This document shows, one piece after another, positions 31,774 through 44,000 of a DNA stretch of 64,000 nucleotides. Positions within the stretch are counted from its first letter, which is position 1. Each line of letters begins with the position of its first letter. Made by a program: the position numbers and the translations under genes. The stretch lies in contig JACCGJ010000653.1 in the NCBI GenBank assembly GCA_013407085.1, positions 17,162 through 81,161 of the forward strand, in the 5' to 3' direction. A model generated the notes under the pieces. That model was given only the letters and a program-made list of their open reading frames with translations. It did not search any database and was not told the DNA's origin. Source of the DNA: Atriophallophorus winterbourni (lineage: Eukaryota > Platyhelminthes > Trematoda > Plagiorchiida > Microphallidae).

Positions 31774-32773
31774 NNNNNNNNNNNNNNNNNNNNNNNNNNN
31801 NNNNNNNNNNNNNNNNNNNNNNNNNNNNNNNNNNNNNNNNNNNNNNNNNNNNNNNNNNNNNNNNNNNNNNNNNNNNNNNNNNNNNNNNNNNNNNNNNNNN
31901 NNNNNNNNNNNNNNNNNNNNNNNNNNNNNNNNNNNNNNNNNNNNNNNNNNNNNNNNNNNNNNNNNNNNNNNNNNNNNNNNNNNNNNNNNNNNNNNNNNNN
32001 NNNNNNNNNNNNNNNNNNNNNNNNNNNNNNNNNNNNNNNNNNNNNNNNNNNNNNNNNNNNNNNNNNNNNNNNNNNNNNNNNNNNNNNNNNNNNNNNNNNN
32101 NNNNNNNNNNNNNNNNNNNNNNNNNNNNNNNNNNNNNNNNNNNNNNNNNNNNNNNNNNNNNNNNNNNNNNNNNNNNNNNNNNNNNNNNNNNNNNNNNNNN
32201 NNNNNNNNNNNNNNNNNNNNNNNNNNNNNNNNNNNNNNNNNNNNNNNNNNNNNNNNNNNNNNNNNNNNNNNNNNNNNNNNNNNNNNNNNNNNNNNNNNNN
32301 NNNNNNNNNNNNNNNNNNNNNNNNNNNNNNNNNNNNNNNNNNNNNNNNNNNNNNNNNNNNNNNNNNNNNNNNNNNNNNNNNNNNNNNNNNNNNNNNNNNN
32401 NNNNNNNNNNNNNNNNNNNNNNNNNNNNNNNNNNNNNNNNNNNNNNNNNNNNNNNNNNNNNNNNNNNNNNNNNNNNNNNNNNNNNNNNNNNNNNNNNNNN
32501 NNNNNNNNNNNNNNNNNNNNNNNNNNNNNNNNNNNNNNNNNNNNNNNNNNNNNNNNNNNNNNNNNNNNNNNNNNNNNNNNNNNNNNNNNNNNNNNNNNNN
32601 NNNNNNNNNNNNNNNNNNNNNNNNNNNNNNNNNNNNNNNNNNNNNNNNNNNNNNNNNNNNNNNNNNNNNNNNNNNNNNNNNNNNNNNNNNNNNNNNNNNN
32701 NNNNNNNNNNNNNNNNNNNNNNNNNNNNNNNNNNNNNNNNNNNNNNNNNNNNNNNNNNNNNNNNNNNNNNNNN
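31774..32773. other. Assembly gap, 1000 N
   Basis: The run of exactly 1000 N is a scaffold gap of probably arbitrary length, inside the host gene. At least one exon may be missing here, because the phase of exon 6 does not fit the last exon directly. Confidence 1.
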
Positions 32774-33255
32774 AGCGACATCAGCATGACGACGCCCTTG
32801 CGGCTTTCACTGCCACACATCATAACAAGCTTTCCTCGCCATTTCACTTGACATCAGACAAGAATAAGCATTATAATCATACTGCGTTCGTTTTTCAATT
32901 TCCTCGGTCTTAACTATACTGCATGCTCTTCACATCCCACTACACCTCTTCGGTTTTGTTTCTTTCACGTTGGTTTCATGATTGATTTCGTAAATCACTC
33001 GGCTCTGTTCACCCAGACTGACTGTCATGAGTACATTTCGTGTTTGCAGCAATGCACAAAGAAAGTGAGTAATAGTACCCTTGTTCGCGGTTGGTTGGTT
33101 GATTGATTCCGCTTTCGTTGCGATCCGTTTCGCTTTATTTTCGCCCTCGGAATCATCTCACGGTGGTTTCGGTGCCTTGCATTCCCAGTTTGCATTTGAA
33201 ACGGCTATGCCCAAGTCATTCATGCTTCTCATTCTCCTCTTTTTTCCCCGAATAG

Positions 33256-33489
33256 AACATTGCCCCCGTGGTCTCTACTCCGGTTTCCGTCTCATCCACC
33301 AGAACACCGGCTTTGCCATCTGTTCCCCGGACTAAACTCAATGGTCCCGCTGATGTTCGAATCAGCGGGACGGGAACGCCCGGGACCTCTCGTGATGATC
33401 GAAATTCAGTGTCAGATTCTCTCCCCCTTAGTGTGTCAAACAATGACCAAGTGTCCAACCTAGTCATCACAGCTTTGGCTGCCACTTGA
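33256..33489 (+). CDS. Unrecognised host gene, last visible exon with stop
   Basis: Acceptor CCCCGAATAG|AACATT, open to TGA at 33487-33489. It reads NIAPVVSTPVSVSSTRTPAL and continues PSVPRTKLNGPADV, ending in SNLVITALAAT. The Ser/Thr/Pro-rich composition matches the earlier exons. It starts in phase 0 while exon 6 leaves one base, so an intermediate exon is needed. A possible micro-exon (TTTGCAG|CAATGCACAAAGAAA|GTGAGT, about 33048-33065) does not repair the phase by itself. Confidence 0.65.
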   Translation, partial: NIAPVVSTPVSVSSTRTPALPSVPRTKLNGPADVRISGTGTPGTSRDDRNSVSDSLPLSVSNNDQVSNLVITALAAT

Positions 33490-35261
33490 TTATGATGTGT
33501 GGTTCTTACGTGAGCCCATCACTAATCTAATCTAATCCTAATGTCCGACTCGATTTTCATCCCATCATCCTTGTTTCGCAACGTAACTCTATTCTCATGT
33601 GGCAATTACTACTACTGCTACTTCTATTGTTATTATTATTATCCTCATCATCTCGGTACTCGTCGTCGATGGCCCAACCTAACTACTAAGTCGCTATTCG
33701 TTCTCATCGAACTTTGCTTATTTCTCTCACAATCATTGTAATATATTCTCTCTGTGCCATTTTGTGTACACACACACTGCGTTACACTCATTCGAGTCAT
33801 AATCTCTTTTCTGATCTGTCATTTATTCACACCCATGCGTTTGTGTGTATTTGCCTCATCGTTTGAGCTTTTCTCCATACGCGTTTTCACACACTCACCC
33901 TGTACATTGGTCTCCGTGTTTACTCGTTCATAACATCATCGTTTTTCATCTATATCGAACGGCAGCGTGTGTCCTACTTTTGCTATTCTCCCGATTGGTC
34001 AGCAGGCACGACCGATTGTTTTATGCATCGTATCATGTGTCACATCTTCTCTAAGTTCATTCTCTATAATTCCTTTTTTCGCGCGGGGTGGTTGGTGTTT
34101 TACTGTGCAATACAGCTAGTTATTTTATCCGATAAGCTACTTGACGACGACACTGTGTGTGTCTGGTAAATCCACTGCTATTAGACTCAAAACGGTAGGT
34201 CGCTTCACATATTGTGGTGATTGCGGCATTGTTAGAGGACGAGTATTCGGCAACCTCAACAGTCTGCGAGCTATTATTCATCTGGCCTTAGGATAAACTG
34301 GCTCGAAAATTGAATGGTACATTGTGCAACGCAGCCGCTGAGATTGTTTGGCGGTTGGGGTGCGATATTTGGTCTATACACGACGGTGCTAACCGCACTA
34401 ATGTCCACGGTGGGAAAAATGAAAAATAGAAGAAAATCATTCTGAGAGATACGCGTTGTGGGCGACCAACCATTGATTTCCGAAGCCGGTTCTTGTACTA
34501 CGTTTATCCAAATTAACGTAGAACTTGGTTTAGTCAAATTCCTATTTGACTTGGACATCGAAATGTTTAATAGGCTTAGTTTTCAGCGGAGTGACCGTAA
34601 GCTAGCTGTCTTGCTGATATCGGTCTATGCTTTGCAGCGGCTTGGTTGCTTTCTATGTGCCAAGATCGTAGGTGCCGTAATCTAGTTTGTATGTTTTACC
34701 TCAAATGTTACACAGCTTGTTAGTTATCTCTTCGGCTGCTTGATGGCTTCATGTTTGTAGCGCAGCCAACCCACTTTATCGATGTAATGCCTGATGATTT
34801 TGTGTCTTACTGCATATTACAGGTTCATGTGTGAATGGGATGTGGATCGGGTAGTGCAATTTTAATGAAAGTGAAATAAATTTGCTCTAGGATTTTTTCG
34901 CATTCTGTGATGTTTATTGAGAATGAAGCCGCAACCATCGAAGGTACAGTCCAGCACTGATGTTATTAGTCGTTGCGTAAGACTTCGCTTATTTCGTTGA
35001 AGTAAATTAAGGGGATACGAGGCCTCCTCTTTGTGATCGGGGTTGTTTGATTAAACCCACAAATGGCAATAAAACTGCGCATCGTTATTTAATTTTGGCA
35101 CGTACCACGCTGATGTAGACTTATTTGGGTACAAAATCTATCCATCCACGACAGTCCGTGTTTTGGTTCGGTAACCCGTTCGCTTATGAGTTAGATACAG
35201 TATCTTCGGTTTCATGAATTATTGAGATGGAATTGTTTATTACCATTCCCCCCTCATATCT

Positions 35262-35359
35262 GTCTAGGCCTGGGCAACCTGACAGTATCCTAGCCCACGT
35301 GCAGTCTGACTGTGCGGCACTTTGCCTGGATCAGGCTTGTGCTTTCATACATACATACT
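35262..35359 (+). repeat. Short retroposon copy, 3' part
   Basis: One of the cleanest 3' ends of the family: TGTCTAGGCCTGGGCAACCT, GACAGTATCCTAGCCCACGT and TGGATCAGGCTTGTGCTTTC, then ATAC repeats. It lies outside the host gene, so the family is not confined to its introns. Confidence 0.85.
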
Positions 35360-37134
35360 TTGCTCTTGGCATTTCATGCTAACGGGCTGCCAGTTCTGTG
35401 AATCCCGATCTAACTTAGTGTTGTGTCATCTCGAAACTTTAGTGTTCTCAAAACTGCCATGAAGTTGCTGGTGGTTTTCTCACTTGCGAATGTTTTTTTT
35501 TGAATGACGGTTCTCGAAGGAATTAATCTTTATATGCCTATGGTTCCGCGCACTGACCTGTGTTTAACTAATTTGAGTTGAGACCCTCTAGAGGTTGCTT
35601 TAAATTTTGAGTACATTCTGCGTAACAAAGTTGTCGCATTGCGAAAGTTTTATTAGTTTCTGCTAGCAAATGACAATCTGAGGCCAATGCAAATTACGAG
35701 TGCTATTCATCCAGAAGTTATTCGACGCTTGACTGCTATATTCAGACTTCGAATTTGGATGCATGACTGTCTACTCCAGTGCAGCGGTCAATATTGTTAT
35801 AATTGCTCGAATCTTCACTTCGTTTTTTGTGCTCCTGGTTTCGCGGGTTCAATAACTGATTTGATCGATATCCAGAACCCTGCCAGCTCACGTCCATCGA
35901 TCGGATGCCAGATCGCTGCACAGCAATATCCACTTACGTTCCTGTTCAATTTCGTAAACGGTTAACAATCCCACGTCCATTTTTCACGGTTAAGAACCGG
36001 GTCTTCACTTGATGTAGGTTTAACGTGGATGGCTATGTTACCGTGCACCCAGTCTATCTGACAGGGACACGCCCAAACTTTTGTTGTCACAGTTGGATGT
36101 AAACAATGAGAGGAGACAGCGTCATATACTCTATCAGATTCACGAGGTTACCGCATGCTGCCAATTATCGTATATCTTGTGACCCCGGCCACAGCGTTTC
36201 ACAAACGTAAATTAATATAAGGTGGATCGATGCTAGTTTTCTTACTAATCCAAGGCCTGCTCCTGAAAGTACAAACGGATTACGCGCGATAAACTCTAAA
36301 CTGCACTTCATTGTTTGCTTGACCCGACCATATTCAAACTGAGAAGCCTGAACATTTAACTGTTGGTGTAAAACCGTACGAAAATGCCTTTGTTTTTACT
36401 GCTTTCACCTTGAGACCGAGTTTTGTAGGAAAACTAGTGGTGATGTCTGAAAGCGCCTTCAGCATTTCGACATAACGAATAAGTGTTGTCTATCAGATAC
36501 CAAAACTTTCATTGAAACTTGCACCCGTTGGAAGTCCGCTTATGATTGCTCTGTCATCCTGCTGACGAGTTATTTGAGCAGACTGGTGATTGTGGGCAGT
36601 TTTGTATGACCTCTGTGTACAAATTAATTTCGCGTGGTTCTTCACCATAGATACGAATCCGACGTCTGGTAGTCGTATTCGGTGAGCGCATCTAATGGTA
36701 CGATGCAATAAGCAGCCATGGTCTGTGAAGTCGAAAACAGCAGAAATCGATAAAATCACGCTACCATTTGCTGCTGTTATTGCACACTGTGCTCCAGAAT
36801 TCTTCGCGTGATGAATATTTAGCCTGCGTCTCGTTCTGAGGCGTGACCCATCTTCGTTGTTCAGCGCTCTGCTGACATCCCATTTAGCAGCGATGTCACA
36901 GGCACCTTACATGCTTTATCGCTAATGCTTTATCCGCAGTAATTAGAACAGAATAATCTCCACGTTTGGGTAATGGACAAACCCCAACCGCACGGAGAAC
37001 TTTATTGTCTCAGATACCGAAAACTATGGTGCCTTGGATATTATAGCGTATCCACACAGGCTGTAATAAGTTCATCGAATAATTTGTTATCATTAGCCAC
37101 TTTTCCGATGAAGTTTCTCCCGACGCCTTTCTCA

Positions 37135-37300
37135 AATTATGGTAACTTGTAAGGCAACGGTTTGGAATCAGGGTTTCTTATCTCTTGGTTGACTGCCACC
37201 GCTACCATACATGTTCTATCTGCTAGGAGCAAACTAGTTTTAAGCGGTCAGTCACCTGCCTTTACACTTCTCATGTCAGCATGAGCAGTTCCACTTAACA
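37135..37300. repeat. Decayed copy of the GC-rich retroposon
   Basis: TTTGGAATCAGGGTTTCTTA, a GACTGCCACCGC stretch, CAAACTAGTTTTAAGCGGTC and CACTTCTCATGTCAGCATGA line up in order with 16830-16975. Confidence 0.65.
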
Positions 37301-39330
37301 TTGACATTTTATCGATAGTTGTATGCTCAACGCGACTACAACTCAGGCAATTGCAACCTTTTTCTTAATCGATCAGAGGAAGCTATTCCCGCTTAGCTTC
37401 ATCGCGGACTTCTCCAGAACGATAGATCCTCTAGAAGATGGAGCCTCATAGGAGACAACCAGATCGTCTTACCAATGTACACCCAACTGACAGGAATCTT
37501 AATATACATTGAGCTTCACCTTGGTTGCATTGTTGAAATAGAAAATTATCGAATCGCTGGATTTTAAATTGGAGATATCAAACGTGATTAGAAATTTGAG
37601 CTCTGCGTTAAGGTTCAGCGAATATGTACATATTTTATGAGAAATAACAATATACCGGCAAAATAAATTCGTTCTCATCGGGTTAAACGAACTTCGACAT
37701 TGTTTTGTTGTTCTGAATGTTTCGGTCAAGGAATAAATGGAGTTTAAAGTTTTATCTAGCTCGTCGTGGAGTATGTCGTCTAGCGACTTTTATAGTTTTA
37801 CTACTAATGAATAATTGCATCAAAATTATCAATTTTTTGCCTCGTCCGTCAACCAACGTTGCTCTCATGTTAGTGCGCACGTGTGACCTTGTTGCAACAT
37901 CTGTCTGGCTGCGATAGTCTATCGATCGTTGGTCAGCTGACCGTTCGTTATTCATACGGCTGGTTAAAATTCGCGTGATTGTATCGCCCGTTTCGCTGTC
38001 GTAAATAAATGAAAAGGAAATGCTCACAATGATCTTTGTTTGTGCGCCATGGTTTTGTTATCCCTTTTCACAGCTTTCAATAAGATCGTACGGTAAACAA
38101 AATTCACCTGGATGTTTAACCGAATTATATCAGTGGTTTGGTGAAATCGTTTCCGGCCACGACGATAAAAATTCGTTCGTTATCTACATGTGAAAAGTTT
38201 CATTAATCCAGAGATTAAATAAGTATGAAATTGTTGTGTTTTGTTAACTAATTGGGGATCTTTAGTGAAGTAAATTTGTTGACGAAGATGTGTATAATTC
38301 AGTTGGTCCCCTTTTAAATGATCAATGGGTAAAACAAATTATTGATGCGTTTTCACTGTGCAAAATGAATGGTGTAGAAGTGTTGAAACGCTTCCAGACC
38401 ATCTGGAATCCCAGAGTGCGCTAATTTGAACCGAGCTAGTCAATCAGCATGAGGCTACGTTCAGTCCAATTAGATTTACGGGCACAATGTAACAGTCCAT
38501 TTCTGCCCTTTTCAGTCACTGTTTGTTTGTGTTTTAGCTCTCAAATGGATTTGCGTTATACCGGTTTTGTGTGAACGTGGCTTACAAGCTCAACTTGTTT
38601 ACCATTCCTCCCTTGTTTCAAGCTATGTGTAGCATGATCCTACTGTCCCTATCTGATGAGTGTAAAAGCACTCAAACCGGCCTTGGAAATGCATGCAAAT
38701 CAGGATCTTTGTTTATTGTTAAACAATATTTCTTCAAACGGAACTTACAATCAACTTATTCGAATAAAAAATCTGATCCCATCAACTGGTTTCCTTGAAA
38801 AACTATTGAGCCTTTAGTATGCTCAGATCTCCGCGGTCACAGCAATTGTGGACTGTAAACGGAGTGGATGCAAGCATTCCAAGGTCTGGTCATTTCTATA
38901 GTTTTGTTTAATTGGATCGGATTTACGGGATTCGGTCATAAAGGTTTGATGTGTAACATAGATGTATGATGATGACCGCGTTTCGAAGGCCTCATACCAT
39001 TCGTCACTTTCCTGCGTCAATTGCCTGTTTGTATTAACTAATTACTCAAGGTAAGTCTAGACAACAACGTTTCATGGTGATTACTTCAATTTCATTCACT
39101 TTTTAATGGTCTAAAAAGCATATAGCTGTTACAAAACCCCAGAAAATATGGAAATTTACAAAGAACATATATCGTAAAAACGGAACGGATTTGTTTTGCT
39201 TCCTGAAGCGTCGGGGATCAGGTAAAAAATCCAAATATAGAAACTGTTCCACTCAGTGGACTGGCACATGTGTGTGTCCCATGGGGTCGAGAGGATTGAT
39301 GTGTGGTGTTCAAAGTTATTAGGGTGTGGA

Positions 39331-39639
39331 ATACATAGTCTCAACTGTTCGGATGGCGACAGAATTTGTCCTAAGTCTGGATTTGATATGTCCAGTTGGG
39401 GTGCATGTGCAACATTCCCCCCCTTTTTTTCGAGGGATAGTGAGTTCCAAGTGAAACATACACTAACAGAATCAAAATATCTTTCGACAGTTCAGCAGTC
39501 GCGAGATATTTGTATTCTGTACGTGTATGTTTTCACTTGGAACTTCCCTACCCTCGAAGTTGCCAATGCCCCCACTTGGACATATTCAATCCAGCTAGAC
39601 AATTCCCTGTCCGACCCATCGAACATTGAGACTAGGTAT
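39331..39639. repeat. Long inverted repeat (hairpin of ~310 bp)
   Basis: The left arm 39331-39481 and right arm 39504-39639 pair along nearly their whole length. Matching landmarks are ATACATAGTCTCAACTGTTC with GAACATTGAGACTAGGTAT, GATATGTCCAGTTGGGG with CCCCACTTGGACATATT, and AGTTCCAAGTGAAACATACA with TGTATGTTTTCACTTGGAAC. At the stem top, ACAGAATCAAAATATCT pairs with AGATATTTGTATTCTGT. The loop is about 22 bases. It could be a fold-back transposon or a hairpin RNA source. Confidence 0.85.
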
Positions 39640-40618
39640 TAATGTTATGGTTTGAAAATTGGACCTTACTTAAACAGTATATTAACGGTTTCCGAGTATT
39701 TACAAGCCGTTGTTAACCGAGAATTTTCGGAGTTAGCTGTTTCCGATTTTACCCTCCGCATACTTAAACAATGTCTCCTCCGTCCTACGCTCTTTGTCAG
39801 TATGTCCGATATCGAATAAGCAGATCAACCGGGCCATGTACTCTGTGTTCCACCCTTTACGTATGCAGGGTCACCGATTTTCGAAACGGATTCTGAGTGT
39901 GACACCATATCCCGATTGACGTAGATCTCGTGCTTGCCAAACCCTCACTTGGCATAGACTCTAGATGTGCCCCTCACTATAACCTTTTCCAGTCTGGCGG
40001 TGTGCCCGCGATCAAATGTCGCAGTGGGTAGTTATCGTTCAAGGTACTGTCTCGAAACCGTGGCATCTAGGATACGCTATCTCTATTTTTTGCTGCAACT
40101 CTTTCTTGTTATCTATTGGAATGATGACGAAAGCTTGTTTATGATGCATGGCGATGAAACTCGAGGAACTGCCATGGTAGGTCTCTCTCTACTCGTTCCT
40201 GAAAGTTAATGAATTCCTGTATCACTTCGATGTTTAGTCAGCACCATTCCCCTTTGTTGTGCCTCCTTCTATATAATCCGTTGTTTTCAAGTTTCCACCT
40301 TTCACAATTCAACCATCTTTTTGCTTTTTTCAATGCTTTTTTGCGAATGACTTTATTCGTGTACACGAATTTTTAGCAATACATTAATTTCTCCACAAAA
40401 TATATAATGATCCCTGCAAGTGAAGATGTATAATAGCTACTAATTGTAACTTGGAATATCGATGCTTCGAAGGTCATTGAGCCTAAATCTTGCTTCTTAT
40501 GCTTGATAAGTGCAAATTATGTTACACCGGTAAATGAGCGTGTTTGTAGGACTGTGAGCAACCGAAATATCGCTTTTGTTGTTCGACGAATCTGATAAAT
40601 AGATCATTCAAGGCTAGT
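39640..40618. other. No recognised feature
   Basis: No open frame with motif; the longest (39967-40209, 80 codons, plus strand) is unremarkable. Confidence 0.5.
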
Positions 40619-40957
40619 TGTAATATAGTGGATAGTGAGGAATAAAACGTATGGTTGCGTGTGTTCCCGTTATATCCACATACAAAATTGAATCCGAGGC
40701 AGCCAGAGAAGAACGAAGACCGCGAGTGGACAGAGAGTATATTGTTATTAATGTGTGTGTTGACTATGCACATTTAGTATTTAACAGATGATTAATGTTG
40801 ACTGAGTTAACTAACAAAAAATCCATGAAATGTGAGTGATAACAATAAAAAGAAATCGATAGATCAATATGGTGATATCGGTAATCCAAATGTAACGATA
40901 ATGTCTTAGTTAACAAATTAAGATGATACAAAACATTAGTCCGTACAAATCATTACA
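40619..40957 (-). repeat. 3' LTR of gypsy element B
   Basis: 339 bp from TGTAATATAGTGG to AAATCATTACA (inverted ends TGTAA/TTACA). It is similar to the LTR at 4383 and to the fragment at 44776-44889. On the element strand the bases just upstream (TCTAGGGGTATTTC) could be the polypurine tract. Confidence 0.82.
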
Positions 40958-41317
40958 GAAATACCCCTAGAGCGTCGAAAGTTTAAAAAGGCGCTCCATG
41001 CAGCTTAACTAGTGAATGAGTTTTTCCAGGTCAGTGAACATTTCGGTTGGAACGTGTGTATGGATAGAGTTCGGGACGTTTCGAGCGTGAGAATAGAATA
41101 GTTAAGCTGTTTCAATAGTCCGTCAGCTTTTTCGGCTATTGAATCTACGGTGTGATCGAGTTTGTCGCAATAAAGTGGGATTGACAGGAATGATGTGATT
41201 GCTCTGGTGGTTATTCGGTGAGGTCGCCTGTAGAAAATTTCAGTGGGAATAGTTGAAACACGGTGTTTTCGTCATTAGAATTTGAAAGAAATACATGTGT
41301 TTGGTCGAAAGGGCATA

Positions 41318-41605
41318 TTAGACAAAGGCAGATTTTAAACGGTCAATGCTAACTGTATGTTGCACACCATTTTTGTCGATGACAAAATATTTCGGTTGTC
41401 TAGAAATCACCTTGAATGATCCAGTGTATGGGAGTTGGAGGTGCTTGCGAACTTGGACGCTTCTGACAAAAACGAAAGTACGTTTGCAAATTACTCGGGA
41501 AATAGACAGGATGAGAGTTTGGCCGAGTTGGAAGAGCACGTAATTCACACATAAATGTACGTAAGCGGTCAACTTAATTTGGGATGTTGACGTCAACAGA
41601 TACAT
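41318..41605 (-). pseudogene. Element B integrase C-terminal region
   Basis: Reads FVFVRSVQVRKHLQLPYTGS and FKVISRQPKYFVID, the RPHLxxPYxGPFxVxxRxxKxFxI segment that follows the gypsy integrase core. A helical tail follows on the same strand (DKLDHTVDSIAEKADGLL at about 41120-41190). Confidence 0.82.
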
Positions 41606-41885
41606 CGGAGGAAGCTATAATTTCGCCAGGAAGGCGAAGAGTGGTGTCATATACCAACTCTGCTGTTGAACACACGAAATCTCCTTTTATAGAGGTAGAA
41701 GTACCAAGAAGAATCAATATTTAGTGTTCCGACCAATACTTTGTCTGTCCGTGTGACATTGGGCAGCTTTCAGTTGACGATGAAATCTCTCCACTAGACC
41801 GTTAGAGCGAGGGTGATACGCCGTAACCTGAATGTGGTTTGCTCCCAGCACTTATTCAACTCCGAAACAAAGTGGATTGAAATTG

Positions 41886-42397
41886 TCAGCCGCGATCAGT
41901 AGTTATGGTAGATGGGACACCGTAATTGCTAATCCAGTTTTGCAGGAAAGATTTAGCGACAGTTTCCGCTGTGATGCCGGAAATGGGAACAGCAGTGGAC
42001 CAGCGGGTGCAACGGTCAATGCAAATGAGAATATATATTAAACCGCGGCATACAGAAAGAGGGAAGACTAAGTCGATGTGCAAATGTTGGTAACGTGCGC
42101 TTGAGGGAAAGTTCTAGGGGCGCTGATTGTATGGACGTTACCGCGTTGACACTGGATGCAAGATTTGGTCCACAGTTGAATATCTTTCTGCATGTTTGGC
42201 CAAACAAAACGGTCACTGATCAATTTGTGGGTGGGATAAACGATGGAGTTGGTCAAATACCTGCTGTCTGAGTGATTGGGGAATAATGGGAGGTGGTTGA
42301 GTGGTTGAGAAGTCACAAAGTATGTACAAATTCTAATCAAAAAGAGGAACACGTTTAATACGGTTTGAACTAGAAGGTCGATACTGTTGAAGTTCAT
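41886..42397 (-). pseudogene. Element B integrase zinc domain and core
   Basis: The zinc-binding part reads YPTHKLISDRFVWPNMQKDI and SCIQCQRGN (42068-42397), giving the HHCC-type finger's CxxC. The core begins [20 protein letters not shown] and [13 protein letters not shown] (41886-42083), with the first catalytic Asp, and ends [15 protein letters not shown] with the second. The two parts are in different frames. Confidence 0.88.
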
Positions 42398-42559
42398 GAC
42401 CCTTCAGTTGGGCAAGTGCTATCTGCTTGAGATCGCATGTAGTTTGGTTGACTTCATATCTGCATGCGGGAAAATGCCTCAGTGACTATGTTGGCAGATC
42501 CAGATAGATAGCGAATATCGATTGGTTGGTTCAGCAAGAGCAAACGTTAGGGGCTTGTG

Positions 42560-42888
42560 ATCGGTTCATACAGCCGTGGCCATGGTTACAAGTTGGAAAT
42601 ATCACATTCCAAACGGAACTGCCGCAGGTATTTTTATTCGGTGCGTGTGTGTTTTGTTTGGAATTCCCTATCTGCCGATTTGGTAAGCTCAAGCAGTTTA
42701 TCTATATTCAAATCGGAACTTGATTATATGAGAGCTAATCCGAATTTCGCCCCCAACTATTAATAAACTAACATCGTCCCAGTGATTTTGATTTTATTTA
42801 TACATATATATACATTTGTACTTATAGTTCCACTCTATGGTTATTGTAAAGTTAATTGCTTTTCAACCATAAATCTTGAATCTTGAAA
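42560..42888 (+). mobile_element. LINE 3' end inserted in element B RNase H
   Basis: The plus-strand frame 42557-42763 reads CRRYFYSVRVCFVWNSLSAD and then a SIFKSELDYMRANPNFAPNY C-terminus with stop. The same 3' UTR and TTGAATC tail as at 380-663 follow. The RNase H of element B reads up to HFRYLLSRF on one side and resumes DHKPLTFALA on the other. The LINE is 5' truncated and opposite in orientation to its host. Confidence 0.88.
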
Positions 42889-42889
42889 G

Positions 42890-43140
42890 CAAATATCTGA
42901 AATGTCGCATAGCATAATAGATGGCTAGTAACTCACGACCAACCGCACTGTATTGAGTTTGAGCTGGTTGAAGACGACGAGAAAAGAAAGCGGGTGGCTT
43001 GGTGATATTTTCTAGTTCGTTTTGAAGGACTGCGTCGACTGCTTCTTGTGAGGCGTCTGTAGCGAGCGACAACCGAGTCTTGGTATTCGTTAAGCCAGTG
43101 AAGTAACTTTGTTTAGAACAGATTTGAGTTGCTCGAATGA
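42890..43140 (-). pseudogene. Element B RNase H N-terminal part
   Basis: Reads LATDASQEAVDAVLQNELEN, then PPAFFSRRLQPAQTQYSAVG and RELLAIYYAMRHFRYLL. The TDAS aspartate and the GRELLAI glutamate are kept. The remainder (TDHKPL, near 42535-42570) lies beyond the LINE insertion. Confidence 0.88.
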
Positions 43141-43237
43141 TTTGATAGCTTCGTCAGTCATTTTATATTCACGTTCTTTCCCACGAAACAGGTCAGTCAA
43201 TGGTTGTGAAGTCATAGCACATTGTGAAATAAAACGT

Positions 43238-43690
43238 CTATAATAGTTGAGCAAACAAAAAACATCTGACTTGGCGGATAGAGCTAGGACATGGACAACC
43301 TTGGATAGCTGATAATTTTTTAGTTAACGGTTTTATAACGGAACTATCAATGTGGTGTCCAAGACTTTCGAGAGAACCCACTCCAAACAGACATTTATCA
43401 GGAATAACCACTATGCCGTAATGGGATAAACGTTGAAATACTTGACGAAGGTGTTCAAGATGTTCAGTGGCATTTGCACTAGCGATTAGGAGATCATCAA
43501 TATACATGTAGACCAAATATACACCGAGGAAAACTTAATCCATGAATCTCTGGAAAGTTTGTGCAGCATTGCGTGGACCAAATGGCATCTTGAGAAATTC
43601 GAGCAGATGAAATGGAGTGGTGATGGCAGTTTTGGGAATATCTTCGTCAGCTACGGGAATTTGATTATATGCGCGCACTAAATCCAACTT
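43238..43690 (-). pseudogene. Element B reverse transcriptase, palm
   Basis: [20 protein letters not shown], then a [18 protein letters not shown] block, and AQTFQRFMD. After a frame break comes VYMYIDDLLIASANATEHL with an intact YIDD box (about 43490-43510). RT polymerises element cDNA. The domain is split from its fingers by the SINE. Confidence 0.9.
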
Positions 43691-44000
43691 TCGGAGGACG
43701 TCCTCCAAAAGACAGACACAGCACTTCCAAAACTTGTCCTCGACCCCAAACCCGTTCGCACCTTGCGTCGGCGGCAAGGTGGTCAAGTGAAAACCTGACT
43801 GTCAACTGTGAAAGAGGATGAGACCCCCTGTTTCCTGCGTACCGTCTACGGAGTTTCGCAGGTTGGGAAGAGACTGGATCACGGATCTGCAACGATCCGC
43901 CTCCGCTCGACCTGCGTGGGTGGTGCAAGCCGAGACATCAATGCAGCCGCTAATCCACCCGTGGAGCCAGCCGCTTAAAAGTTAATAATTAGAGTTAAGT
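43691..44000 (-). mobile_element. SINE (310 bp) in element B RT, with 14-bp target duplication
   Basis: The target ACTAAATCCAACTT occurs at 43677-43690 and 44001-44014, and the RT reading resumes across it. The insert is GC-rich. On the minus strand it begins with a tRNA-like head: GGGTGGATTAGCGGC resembles a pol III box A and CAGGTCGAGCGG a box B with one base missing. The head-to-tail layout suggests a tRNA-derived SINE. The tRNA origin is an inference. Confidence 0.82.

Larger units (their letters stand above)
33490..39330. other. No recognised gene; gene 3' flank and intergenic
   Basis: The first few hundred bases are T/C-rich and probably the 3' UTR of the host gene. There is a short retroposon copy at 35262-35359 and a decayed copy of the GC-rich retroposon at 37135-37300. 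Frames up to 94 codons show no motifs. Confidence 0.6.

Noticed and set aside
31737..32847. Long open frames (350 and 360 codons) on both strands
   Set aside because: They consist almost entirely of N from the 1000-base gap.
33081..33335. 84-codon frame across the acceptor of the last exon
   Set aside because: It runs through the T-rich acceptor region (TTTTTCCCCGAATAG) and its end conflicts with the longer, compositionally consistent frame ending at 33489.
39256..39642. 128-codon plus-strand frame
   Set aside because: It runs through both arms of the long hairpin, so its sequence is explained by the inverted repeat. It has no motif.
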